Of a stretch of DNA of 45,578 nt, positions 1 to 7,463 are shown piece by piece. The notes under the pieces were generated by a model. The model was not told the origin of the DNA. It ran no database searches and was given only the letters and a program-made list of their open reading frames with translations. Each line of letters opens with the position of its first letter. Within the stretch, counting starts at the first letter, position 1. Source of the stretch: Candidatus Thorarchaeota archaeon (GTDB taxonomy: Archaea; Asgardarchaeota; Thorarchaeia; Thorarchaeales; Thorarchaeaceae); contig JAEOUG010000141.1 of the NCBI GenBank assembly GCA_016839445.1, forward strand, positions 1 to 45,578, in the 5' to 3' direction. Made by a program: the position numbers and the translations under genes.

Positions 1-546
1 GCGTGGGAGAGCTCTCCTTGCCTCCTTCTGTAGTCTGAACAGCTCGTGGTACGCAGACAGGGGCTCCCTATCGTACTTCGTCCTCTTGACATCATACACC
101 CTTTGTGCGCTCTCGACATCAATCGTCCGATACTTCATGAAGTGCTTCAATATCGGCACTAGTTTCGCGGTGGCTCCATAGATTCTTAGAGCAGGGGCAA
201 TCAGTATCACGCCATCCAGACCCGGCTGATTGGCTGCAAGGAGTACCGACTGTGCGCCTCCTGCTGAGAGGCCTGCGACGAGGATCTTCTCTGGACGCCA
301 CGAGCGGACCACTCCAAGACCATCAACTACAGATTGGTACCAATCGGTCCACTTCGTCTTCCTCAAGTCCTCTGGAGTCTTGTTGTGTCCTGCCACCTCT
401 ACAGCGAATGATGCGATGTTCCTCTCTGCGAGGACTTCACCAAGAGTCCTCACTTCATCAGGAGCAGCGCAGAAGCCGTGAATTAGAAGAAAGGCTGCAG
501 TGGCTCCCTCAGGGCGGGTTTCGACACCCGGAACCTGGGGAGCCAT
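1..546 (-). CDS. alpha/beta hydrolase, carboxylesterase-like (C-terminus cut by window edge)
   Basis: Minus-strand reading frame open from the left edge to ATG at 546, giving 182 residues. An in-frame TAA lies two codons upstream of the ATG, which fixes the start region. The protein opens with a beta-strand and the motif LLIHGF (oxyanion-hole type HGF, about residues 21-26), then has the nucleophile elbow GLSAGG near residue 97, the usual Gly-x-Ser-x-Gly of serine esterases and lipases. The catalytic Asp and His would lie beyond the window edge. The order resembles monoglyceride lipase/Est30-type carboxylesterases, so ester hydrolysis in the cytoplasm is likely; the substrate is unknown. It starts only 33 bases after the stop of the large membrane protein on the same strand, so the two are probably cotranscribed. 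Confidence 0.8.
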   Translation of the reverse strand, partial: MAPQVPGVETRPEGATAAFLLIHGFCAAPDEVRTLGEVLAERNIASFAVEVAGHNKTPEDLRKTKWTDWYQSVVDGLGVVRSWRPEKILVAGLSAGGAQSVLLAANQPGLDGVILIAPALRIYGATAKLVPILKHFMKYRTIDVESAQRVYDVKRTKYDREPLSAYHELFRLQKEARRALPR

Positions 547-579
547 TGCTTAGTCCACCATCCCTTGGTCTAGTCAGAC

Positions 580-2550
580 TTACTGCGAGAGTCTCCTGAA
601 TCTGAAGCCCTCTTTGAGCATTCCAAGACGGATTCCAGCAATCAGCCATCCCAGCAGGGAGAGAATCTCTGTTCCAATGACGAATGTGACCATCATTGAA
701 ACCACAAACGCAATCTGATCTGGGCCGGGGATTCCACTGAAGTTCGTCAACACTAGGATTGCCATCACTGCTGCAAACCCTAGTCCTGCGAGAGTTCCGA
801 CCTTGAAGATCGTGCCTTCAAGCTCGTATCCCTCATCTTCAACGTCATTCGCCAGACTGAGATTAAGGGAAAGCACTAGCACCAGACTGATGCTGTAGAG
901 TGCAAGCAGGAGAGCCGCTCCAGTGTTTGCGGCATGGGTGACAGTGGTGGCACCTTCGATCACTGGTATCATCAATGAGAAGAGCACACTTGCTCCCATC
1001 AGTATGCCGCCTGTAGCGTAGCCTCTACCGTGTGAGTAGCCCGAGAGCGACACGTTTCTGATGATAAGGAACAGGAAGGGGAAGACTATGATTGTTGGCG
1101 ACTGCACACCTGTTGGGACGAGGGGGAACAGCCTCACATTGAACCAGTTGGAGGTTGGCCAGATGGCCAGCGGTCCTTCACCGAAGGTGCCCAGTAGGAA
1201 CAGAATCACCATTGCTGATGAGGCGAGGCTAGCAATCACGGTGAGCGCACCCTGAGAGAACCCTGTGAGGCCACGAATGTATGACTCAATCATCAGCAAG
1301 ACCTGTGTGATGAGAATGGCAATCCAGGGGAATATCACCAGGAAGGCCAGAGTGTAGGGTGCAACCATCATGAAGATGGCAGTAACCACAAGAGGGACAC
1401 CTGTGATGATGTCTGTCTTTGCGCAGTACTGCGCTCCAACGATGATCATCGCTCCCGCTGGCATGGTTACGAGGAAGAAGCCCCAGGAAGCAGCTCCTTC
1501 TGCGAGAGTCCCAGCCTCCGCCGCAGCAAGGATGCCGATCAGCGCCATGAACAGAGCGAACCACTTGATTCCACCCTTGAGGATGTCCTCTCCTATATGG
1601 GCCGCCTTGAGCTCTCTTGCGCCTAGCCTAGGTGCAAGCATTATCCACGAAACGATCATAGCACAGAAGGCAAAGATGAGTGCCGGACTGGTGACATATT
1701 CAATCAGTGGTTCTGCGGGAATCATCGAACCCCATGGTCGCCACACCTGTACTGCCTCCTCAATATCGATAGGTCCGAGGAAGACAGATGCTGAACCTAT
1801 GACGAAAGTCAGGAGTCCAGTTAGTCCGAACGCAAACTTGGCTGTGTCAGGGCTCCTGGCATATTCGCGAACACTGGAGTCAGGACCCCACCAGAAGAAG
1901 AGAGTGAATATCTGGCCAACCAGCAGCGCTGCATATGCACCATAGACCAGAATTGGTCCTAGTACCTGGCCAAGAGCGAGCAAGGGAATGAAGAGACCGT
2001 TGAGTATGCCCGCTAGGACACCAAACCAGTTCTTCACCGAATCTGCATACACGACAGCGACCATCTGCCACGTGAGCGTGAAAATGGCACCGAGTAGGTA
2101 GATGATCTGAAGGAACCCGGGAATCAGCGAGGATGCATAAATGCCGTTGTAGCCTATCGTCGCGTAGACACCGGTGAGTGCGGCGAACAGAAATGCGATC
2201 GAAATGACATTGCTGTAGCTGGTGCCTAGCATCGAGCGGAGTTTCCTTGATCCGAGTGCCTGCATCATGAGGGAGCCTGCAAGCAGGAACATGAATATCA
2301 TTACAAACACGTGGTAGAGGGGAGTTCCGAAGACTTCCCAAGCAAAGGTTTCATCGACAGGTGGCTCAGAGATCACTTGCCAGGGACTTCCTGTCAGAGG
2401 AACCAATGGCAGACCTATGATGAAACCGAGTACTGCCGCGATGATTCCAAGGAAGCTACCGAAACCTGCTAGTCTACCGACAACTCTAGCGGGTTCTCCG
2501 TCAGGACCCTTCCCGCCAATGGCTGATTTTAACGAGCTCAGTTGGGCCAT
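580..2550 (-). CDS. large polytopic membrane protein of unknown function
   Basis: A 656-residue protein made almost entirely of hydrophobic helices, roughly 16 to 18 membrane segments by eye, with short polar loops. The N-terminal 25 residues are polar and probably cytoplasmic; the C-terminus ends in a basic stretch (GMLKEGFRFRRLSQ), consistent with a cytoplasmic end. No transporter signature, cofactor motif or enzymatic motif was recognised. A charged loop near residues 215-235 and an acidic one (DVEDEGYELEG) near 570 break the helices. The ATG at 2550 follows a TATA-like element at 2605-2613 at a distance giving a leader of about 30 bases, which supports this start. It probably heads a two-gene operon with the esterase. 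It could be a transporter or a membrane-domain enzyme; the sequence does not decide. Confidence 0.75.
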   Translation of the reverse strand: MAQLSSLKSAIGGKGPDGEPARVVGRLAGFGSFLGIIAAVLGFIIGLPLVPLTGSPWQVISEPPVDETFAWEVFGTPLYHVFVMIFMFLLAGSLMMQALGSRKLRSMLGTSYSNVISIAFLFAALTGVYATIGYNGIYASSLIPGFLQIIYLLGAIFTLTWQMVAVVYADSVKNWFGVLAGILNGLFIPLLALGQVLGPILVYGAYAALLVGQIFTLFFWWGPDSSVREYARSPDTAKFAFGLTGLLTFVIGSASVFLGPIDIEEAVQVWRPWGSMIPAEPLIEYVTSPALIFAFCAMIVSWIMLAPRLGARELKAAHIGEDILKGGIKWFALFMALIGILAAAEAGTLAEGAASWGFFLVTMPAGAMIIVGAQYCAKTDIITGVPLVVTAIFMMVAPYTLAFLVIFPWIAILITQVLLMIESYIRGLTGFSQGALTVIASLASSAMVILFLLGTFGEGPLAIWPTSNWFNVRLFPLVPTGVQSPTIIVFPFLFLIIRNVSLSGYSHGRGYATGGILMGASVLFSLMIPVIEGATTVTHAANTGAALLLALYSISLVLVLSLNLSLANDVEDEGYELEGTIFKVGTLAGLGFAAVMAILVLTNFSGIPGPDQIAFVVSMMVTFVIGTEILSLLGWLIAGIRLGMLKEGFRFRRLSQ

Positions 2551-2561
2551 ATCTAAACCTC

Positions 2562-2613
2562 ACGGGTGATGGTGACCATCAGACGGGTGATACGAAAGCG
2601 AGGGTTATTTATG
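2562..2613 (-). promoter_or_regulatory. promoter of the membrane-protein operon with tandem repeats and a palindrome
   Basis: On the minus strand CATAAATAA (2605-2613) is a good archaeal TATA box about 25 bases upstream of an expected transcription start near 2580. The same interval holds two exact copies of ACGGGTGAT on the plus strand (2562-2570 and 2583-2591), 21 bases apart, about two helical turns. Between and overlapping them is the near-perfect palindrome GATGGT-g-ACCATC (2568-2580). Placement over the expected start site suits a repressor operator. This is inference from spacing and symmetry. Confidence 0.5.
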
Positions 2614-2714
2614 CCTATCGGACTCGGCTCCGGGCGTTGAGGGTCCCCCATAGTCCATTCCGAAACATAATTAGTAACCAGTGTAGCTTCGCATCGGAAC
2701 AGGTGAACTGTGAA

Positions 2715-2861
2715 ATGGCGCAATTCGAGCTTTACGTCAAAGGTGAGAAGGTACGGACAAACAAGTACGTGACCGGTGTGTTTCAGGAGGTTGTTCTCGC
2801 ACTCCTCAGAACACTCGACGGGGTCGAGATTGACTCAGTCACAAGAGTCTCAGTAGAGTGA
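2715..2861 (+). CDS. 48-residue protein preceding AOR
   Basis: A short frame, MAQFELYVKG to TRVSVE, with the look of a small beta-alpha-beta domain: an initial strand (QFELYVKGE), a helix (FQEVVLALLRTL) and a final strand (TRVSVE). An upstream extension to 2637 is open, but ATG 2715 is preceded by AGGTGA at 2701-2706 with eight bases of spacing, so the short form is preferred. The stop is 21 bases before the AOR start, so it is likely cotranscribed and translated with it. I do not recognise the family. By position it could be a small accessory or cofactor-related partner of the tungsten enzyme; that is inference from context only. Confidence 0.6.
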   Translation: MAQFELYVKGEKVRTNKYVTGVFQEVVLALLRTLDGVEIDSVTRVSVE

Positions 2862-2882
2862 GATCCATCAGGTGGTACGACA

Positions 2883-4730
2883 GTGAGCATGAACGGGTGG
2901 AACGGCAGGATACTGTGGGTCGACCTTACTGATAGGACGACTCAGTTTGAAAGCCTTGACGAACAGATATACCTTGACTTCATTGGTGGCAAGGGCCTAG
3001 GAGCCTATCTGCTCTTCCGGGAGCTTGGCGCGCAAGTAGATCCTCTTGGACCGGATAACGTGCTTCTGTTCCTCAATGGACCCCTTCAAGGTCTTCCGGC
3101 ACCGAATGTTGGCAGATGGACCTTGGTGACCAAGTCACCTCATACTGGTCTGTTCCTGGACACTCACTGTGGTGGGCCTCTGGGAAGAGAGATCAAGAAA
3201 TGTGGCTATGACGGCATTGGGATTCGTGGTCGCTCCGAACATCCTGTTGTCCTTGTCATCGATGGGAACGATGTTCAATTCGAGGATGCTCGAATGCTGT
3301 GGGGCAAAGGAACACAGGAATCCACAAGGACTCTCCATGATATGCACAAACAGGGCTCTGCTGTCTTCGTGATAGGCCCTGCAGGTGAGCGACTCATTCC
3401 CATTGCCACTGCGTGTTGTGAATTGGCTCACCAGACTGGTCGTGGAGGAGCTGGAGCTGTACTAGGTTCGAAGAACCTCAAAGGTCTGGTAGTCATTGGC
3501 GACGGCAAGATTCCGGCCGCCGATGTTGAACAGATAAGGCAGATTAACCGAGCGTTGACAAAGGGATGGAACGAGAAGACTGACTATGGCTTCAAAGACT
3601 TCGGCACTCCGTTCTTGGTAGAACTGGCCAACTCCCGAGGGCAATTCCCCACCAGGAATTGGCGAAGCGGATTCTTTGAGAGTCACGAGGGTCTCGACGC
3701 TGCGACGATGAACGAGAAGTGGGGTCTCGGCAGACACCACTCGTGCCCCCACTGTGTCATGCGCTGCACTCATGCCTTTAGGACTGAAGACCCGAGCAAT
3801 CCGGGATCGGAAGTTGAGTCAACAGTTGAGTACGAAACGATGGGTCTCATGGGAGGAAATCTTGGAATTGATGATCCACAGGGGGTCCTCAAACTCAACT
3901 ACCTTTGCGACGACCTAGGAATGGATACGATAAGCACAGGTACGATAATTGGCTTCGCGATGGAAGCGTTCGAGCGCGGGATATTGGCGGAGGATGACGT
4001 AGGGTTCCCACTGAATTTCGGAGACGTGGATGGCGCAATCAGACTCACGAAAATGATTGCCAATAGAGAAGGTATAGGAGAAATCCTGGCAAACGGAGTG
4101 AAGAAGGCTTCAGAACAGATTGGCAATGGAAGTGAGTCCTTTGCCGTGCATGTTAAGGGGCTGGAAGTACCGGCTTGGGACCCAAGAGGTAGGCGAGGTC
4201 TTGGAATCTCATATGCAACAGCCGAAGTTGGCGCTAGCCACCTTCGCGGATGGCCTCAGGCCGTGGATATGCCCGAGGCGCCCGCCTCAGAGGTCATGGA
4301 GTCCCTTATCGACAATCGTGACACGAAGATACTTACAGATTCTCTGATCGTGTGCCACTTCACCTATCATCTTCCTCTTGAGCACGCGACGAAGATTGAT
4401 CTTCTAAGGGCTGCAACAGGTGTTGACTACAGCAAAGAGAGCATCTCGCTGTTCGCCAACAGGGTTGAAACTCTCACGAGGATGTTCAATATCAGAGAGG
4501 GCATAGGAAGGTCTGAAGATCGGATTCCCCCAAGGTTCTGGGAGAAGCATCCGAATGGACCCGCCAAGGGGCTGGCTGCTTTTCTTGATGAGGATGACTT
4601 CAATGAAGCGCTAGATCGATTCTACGAACTGAGAGGGTGGGACAAGGAAGGTACTCCGACTCCTGCAACAATTCAGCGTCTTGGCCTTGATCTACTACTG
4701 CCGGGGCCTACTGGAAGACAGAGCCTTTGA
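2883..4730 (+). CDS. aor: tungsten-containing aldehyde:ferredoxin oxidoreductase
   Basis: A 615-residue member of the AOR family, which oxidises aldehydes to acids with ferredoxin using a bis-pterin tungsten cofactor and one [4Fe-4S] cluster. The length is normal for AOR (about 605). The N-terminal domain has the family order including FIGGKGLGAYLL and DTHCGGPLGREIKKCGYD. The cluster cysteines are visible as C288-x2-C291-x3-C295, with the fourth at C491 (SLIVCHF), almost the same numbering as published for Pyrococcus furiosus AOR. GTG 2883 has GGTGG seven bases upstream; an ATG six bases later is the alternative. The 3' end overlaps the convergent acetyltransferase by 23 bases. The aldehyde preference (AOR, FOR or GAPOR-like) cannot be read from sequence, though the cysteine numbering favours the AOR branch. 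Confidence 0.93.
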   Translation: MSMNGWNGRILWVDLTDRTTQFESLDEQIYLDFIGGKGLGAYLLFRELGAQVDPLGPDNVLLFLNGPLQGLPAPNVGRWTLVTKSPHTGLFLDTHCGGPLGREIKKCGYDGIGIRGRSEHPVVLVIDGNDVQFEDARMLWGKGTQESTRTLHDMHKQGSAVFVIGPAGERLIPIATACCELAHQTGRGGAGAVLGSKNLKGLVVIGDGKIPAADVEQIRQINRALTKGWNEKTDYGFKDFGTPFLVELANSRGQFPTRNWRSGFFESHEGLDAATMNEKWGLGRHHSCPHCVMRCTHAFRTEDPSNPGSEVESTVEYETMGLMGGNLGIDDPQGVLKLNYLCDDLGMDTISTGTIIGFAMEAFERGILAEDDVGFPLNFGDVDGAIRLTKMIANREGIGEILANGVKKASEQIGNGSESFAVHVKGLEVPAWDPRGRRGLGISYATAEVGASHLRGWPQAVDMPEAPASEVMESLIDNRDTKILTDSLIVCHFTYHLPLEHATKIDLLRAATGVDYSKESISLFANRVETLTRMFNIREGIGRSEDRIPPRFWEKHPNGPAKGLAAFLDEDDFNEALDRFYELRGWDKEGTPTPATIQRLGLDLLLPGPTGRQSL

Positions 4731-5172
4731 AGTGTCTGCGAAGGTAGACCTCTTTGCAGTTTTCCTCGAAGCCTGACTGCTGGAAGAGTGCGATGACGTC
4801 TCCCCGCGATTCGGGAACGAGTACATCGAGTGCTCTGAGTCCTTTCTTCTCCGCTATCTCTGTAGCCCTTGAGAGGACCTTTGAGCCGAGATCTGTACTC
4901 TCGAGTTCATCTTCTATCTCGAAGTACTTCACGAAACCAATGCGACCGACTTTCGGGTCTTCGCCAATGTCGAGCTTCAGCGCTGCAAGGACCATGTCCT
5001 GAGATGCAGCGATAATGAACATTGTTTCTAGCGGGGCTCCGAATGGCGTAGATGAAGCTCTCGATGACAGGTCCTGGAAGTTCTTTCCTTCTCTGGCATA
5101 GAATCTCTCCAGGGCAGTCCTGTCTTGTGCAGTAGCGAGTCTAACATCGACATCCATCAGATGAACCCACAA
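4708..5172 (-). CDS. GNAT-family N-acetyltransferase
   Basis: A 154-residue protein with the GNAT pattern: an N-terminal strand and helix (VRLATAQDRTALERFY), a central strand with bulge, then LGSKVLSRATEIAEKKGLRAL, which corresponds to motif A and the following helix that hold the pantetheine of acetyl-CoA, and a closing VIALFQQSGFEEN segment typical of motif B. The usual Q/R-x-x-G-x-G/A loop is only partly kept before LGSK. The role is transfer of an acyl group from acyl-CoA to an amine; the acceptor is unknown. The start is uncertain: TTG at 5172 gives the full frame, while ATG at 5157 would remove five residues. Neither has a strong ribosome-binding site. The gene converges on aor and is probably a single-gene unit. 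Confidence 0.75.
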   Translation of the reverse strand: MWVHLMDVDVRLATAQDRTALERFYAREGKNFQDLSSRASSTPFGAPLETMFIIAASQDMVLAALKLDIGEDPKVGRIGFVKYFEIEDELESTDLGSKVLSRATEIAEKKGLRALDVLVPESRGDVIALFQQSGFEENCKEVYLRRHFKGSVFQ

Positions 5173-5248
5173 ACATCCTGCCTGTTCAGATTAGAAGTCT
5201 TGTGGTGAGTCCTAATGGTTTAACAAGATACGTGGCGTATGTTCCACA

Positions 5249-5365
5249 ATGCACGAGGATGAAACTTCGAACCACTACACTCTGGTTCTTCTGGTACTGG
5301 CAGTGTGCTTGCTCATCCTACTTATCGCTCTGGCTATCATCTATTTGCCGAGAATTCTGCCCTAG
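5249..5365 (+). CDS. 38-residue single-pass membrane peptide
   Basis: A short frame from ATG 5249 to TAG 5363-5365. It has a polar, acidic N-terminus (MHEDETSNHY), then one uninterrupted hydrophobic helix of about 24 residues (TLVLLVLAVCLLILLIALAIIY) and a short LPRILP tail. That composition in a gap otherwise lacking genes is typical of real small membrane proteins. It ends four bases before the stop of the convergent MinD-type gene. Evidence against it is the weak ribosome-binding site. The function is unknown; a regulatory or stabilising partner of another membrane or MinD-associated protein is possible but unsupported. Confidence 0.45.
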   Translation: MHEDETSNHYTLVLLVLAVCLLILLIALAIIYLPRILP

Positions 5366-5369
5366 TCAG

Positions 5370-6122
5370 CTACAGCGTGAGCCTGTAGATCTCTTCAATC
5401 TTCTTGGTGAACTCATTCTCCGGGTAGCGAAGGCTAACAACGAATCTGCTCCCTGCTTCTATTAGAAGAGGAAGGAGTGGTATGATTGTGGCAACTCTTG
5501 ACTTGAATTTGGACTCCACCTCAGAGATTATCGCCTTATCTTCGTAGATGCTCGGCTTCTTGTTGATGACAATCTTGATGTCTGGCACCTGCAGTTTCCT
5601 GGCCACGCTCAGAGTAGCTGCTGTACCCAGCAGGTCCTGCTCGTCGATTCTTGCCACGACAAAGAGGTAGTGGGCAGTGGCCATTGATAGGAGGGTTTCT
5701 CGGTCGAGACCTGGGTGAGTGTCGATTATCAGCATGTCGAGGTCCTTTTCCTTGATTACGTCAGTGAAGCCTCGCTTGAGGTCACCCACCTCGTAGCCCT
5801 CTCTGAGAATCCTAGTGATCTCGGTTGCTGTCATGGAGCTGGGAATGAGGAAGAGCTTTCCCTTCTTGATGCCAAGCCTCTCAGTTAGGTCCATGCACGT
5901 GTCCCCAATGTCGCACGCGCCACGTAGATAATCGTTGAGCGTGTGCTTCATCTTCTCTCTTCCCATGCCAAAGATTACATGAATCCCGGGCGATGCCATG
6001 TCGGTGTCCATCACGGCTACGCGTTTTCCGTCTAGGGCCGCTATCGCCGCTAGGTTTGCGGCGATGTTCGACTTGCCTGTTCCGCCACGGAAACTATGAA
6101 TTGATACGATCTTGCCTGGCAT
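5370..6122 (-). CDS. MinD/ParA-family ATPase
   Basis: A 250-residue deviant-Walker P-loop ATPase. The N-terminus reads IVSIHSFRGGTGKSN, giving R12-G-G-T-G-K17-S18, so the signature lysine of the KGGxGKT motif is replaced by arginine. The switch regions VAVMDTDMASPG (near 40) and DMLIIDTHPGLD (near 130) are intact. MinD/ParA ATPases dimerise on ATP binding and position partners on membranes or DNA. The last residues (FTKKIEEIYRLTL) could form a short amphipathic helix like the MinD membrane-targeting sequence, but this is weak. The frame overlaps the end of the upstream longin-like gene by 29 bases, showing translational coupling. The two upstream genes are therefore likely functional partners. 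Confidence 0.88.
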   Translation of the reverse strand: MPGKIVSIHSFRGGTGKSNIAANLAAIAALDGKRVAVMDTDMASPGIHVIFGMGREKMKHTLNDYLRGACDIGDTCMDLTERLGIKKGKLFLIPSSMTATEITRILREGYEVGDLKRGFTDVIKEKDLDMLIIDTHPGLDRETLLSMATAHYLFVVARIDEQDLLGTAATLSVARKLQVPDIKIVINKKPSIYEDKAIISEVESKFKSRVATIIPLLPLLIEAGSRFVVSLRYPENEFTKKIEEIYRLTL

Positions 6123-7389
6123 CTGTTAGCACTCTCTCATTGGACAGCTCGACGTAGTTGCCTAATGCTCTTAAGACTTCTAGGATTCTTCCTGCAGGAA
6201 TGCCTGTTCTCTCAGAGATTTCCTTCAGAGTATGGATTCCGTTACAGTAGGTCCAAATCGAGTCGACTACATCGAAGTCCCTTTTCTTAATTCCTATGAC
6301 CTCGAGATACGCCACGAACCTATCATCTCTCTCGCCAATAACGGGGTAGATTTTTGCTATCCTCACAAGTCCTTTCGTTATGAGCTGCGCCAGAATCTCG
6401 TCGGTCTGCTCGCGAGGAAGGGAACTGGCTTCGTGCAATTCTGTGACAGTGGTTTCGTCACTGAGCTTGTCCAGCATCTTGATGACGCCCGTTCTCATCA
6501 TCTGACTGGCGCCTGCAAACATAATCTGGGATTCCTTCCCCAGCTTGTCGTCATTGTACAGGGGTTGCACAAGATCATAGTCATAGAAGGTGATTGGCCC
6601 CTGCATCTTGTCGGGCTCGAAAAGCCGCACGTCCTCGTACCCTGTCACTTTCACAAGAGTGGTGAATGGCAAGATGAGTTCAAGGTATGTCTTCTCAGAG
6701 AGACCTGCATTCACGACGAAGCTGCAGAATCCCCTCTCGGGGACTCTCACGAAGAGGAACTGCGTCCCTTTGTCAAGGCTCGAATGTTCAGTCATGGTGA
6801 CGGCTTCATCGAGGCTGCCTATCTTGTCAAGGACTGCCTCTAGCTCGTAAGCTCTTAGATTCGAGGTGGCAACATATCCACCAAAGGTTATCAGAGATCC
6901 CCTATGAATGTCACGATTCACCTCTACCTCGGCAAGTGACTTCTTCAGCCTTCTCAGGTCTGCGGAAGGCAGAAGGGCGGTCTTGTACCGCCGAGCAAGT
7001 CCTGGGATGCCGTCAAACTTCTCAAGCGTTGTTTCGACCACGTCGGCAAACGGTCGAAACCTCTTGGAGTCCGGAAGTTCCTTGGTCAGTTCCGAGTAGT
7101 ACTTGCTCACGAACTGCTCTGAAAGCTCCTGCAGGATTACTCTATGTATCTCTCCGCTGTCCTCTTGGAGAACAAGTGCAATGAAGTATAGGTCTCCTTG
7201 CTTCTCCCAGACAAGCTTGTCTTTGGCAAAGCTCATGTACGTTATCCTATCTTGGCTGACTTCCTTCGCGAATGTCCCGACTGCTGAGAGGAATGCGGCG
7301 ACCAGCTCATCCAGTCTTCTGGTTCCACTGACACTGTAGTGAAAGAGGAGAATCCCTGACTCACGAAGGACGATGATCTCTTTGACCAA
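6094..7389 (-). CDS. longin-like domain protein with C-terminal winged-helix region
   Basis: About 431 residues. The first 110 show a longin/adaptin-sigma-like order: strand (KEIIVLRESGILLFHYSV), helix (LDELVAAFLSAVGTF), three strands (ITYMSFAKDKLVWE, then DLYFIALVLQ) and a long helix (IHRVILQELSEQFVSKYY). A middle domain of about 150 residues is unassigned. The last 130 residues have two winged-helix-like stretches and share a clear signature with the upstream paralogue: PVIG...DDRFVAYLEVIGI...CNGIHTLKEISERTGIP. The start chosen is TTG 7389, preceded by GGAGG with eight bases of spacing; GTG 7404 is the alternative but lies over that site. It sits between its paralogue and the MinD ATPase. 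In eukaryotes and bacteria longin/roadblock folds serve as GTPase or ATPase regulators; that role here is inference. Confidence 0.75.
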   Translation of the reverse strand: MVKEIIVLRESGILLFHYSVSGTRRLDELVAAFLSAVGTFAKEVSQDRITYMSFAKDKLVWEKQGDLYFIALVLQEDSGEIHRVILQELSEQFVSKYYSELTKELPDSKRFRPFADVVETTLEKFDGIPGLARRYKTALLPSADLRRLKKSLAEVEVNRDIHRGSLITFGGYVATSNLRAYELEAVLDKIGSLDEAVTMTEHSSLDKGTQFLFVRVPERGFCSFVVNAGLSEKTYLELILPFTTLVKVTGYEDVRLFEPDKMQGPITFYDYDLVQPLYNDDKLGKESQIMFAGASQMMRTGVIKMLDKLSDETTVTELHEASSLPREQTDEILAQLITKGLVRIAKIYPVIGERDDRFVAYLEVIGIKKRDFDVVDSIWTYCNGIHTLKEISERTGIPAGRILEVLRALGNYVELSNERVLTDARQDRINS

Positions 7390-7463
7390 AGGGCGAGCCT
7401 CCACGATGGTGGCTGCTACTTGTCGGCGGGGGTGCTCTTAATGTCTTCGAAAGCCTCTGGCCT

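Noticed and set aside
1370..1945. 191-residue open frame on the plus strand opposite the large membrane protein
   Set aside because: It lies wholly antisense to a much longer membrane-protein gene, has low-complexity Ser/Ala/Met composition expected from reading hydrophobic codons backwards, and has no ribosome-binding site or domain.
5202..5465. 87-residue plus-strand frame covering the small TM peptide and the end of the MinD gene
   Set aside because: It runs into the MinD gene antisense and has no sensible composition; the overlapping 38-residue frame explains the hydrophobic stretch better.
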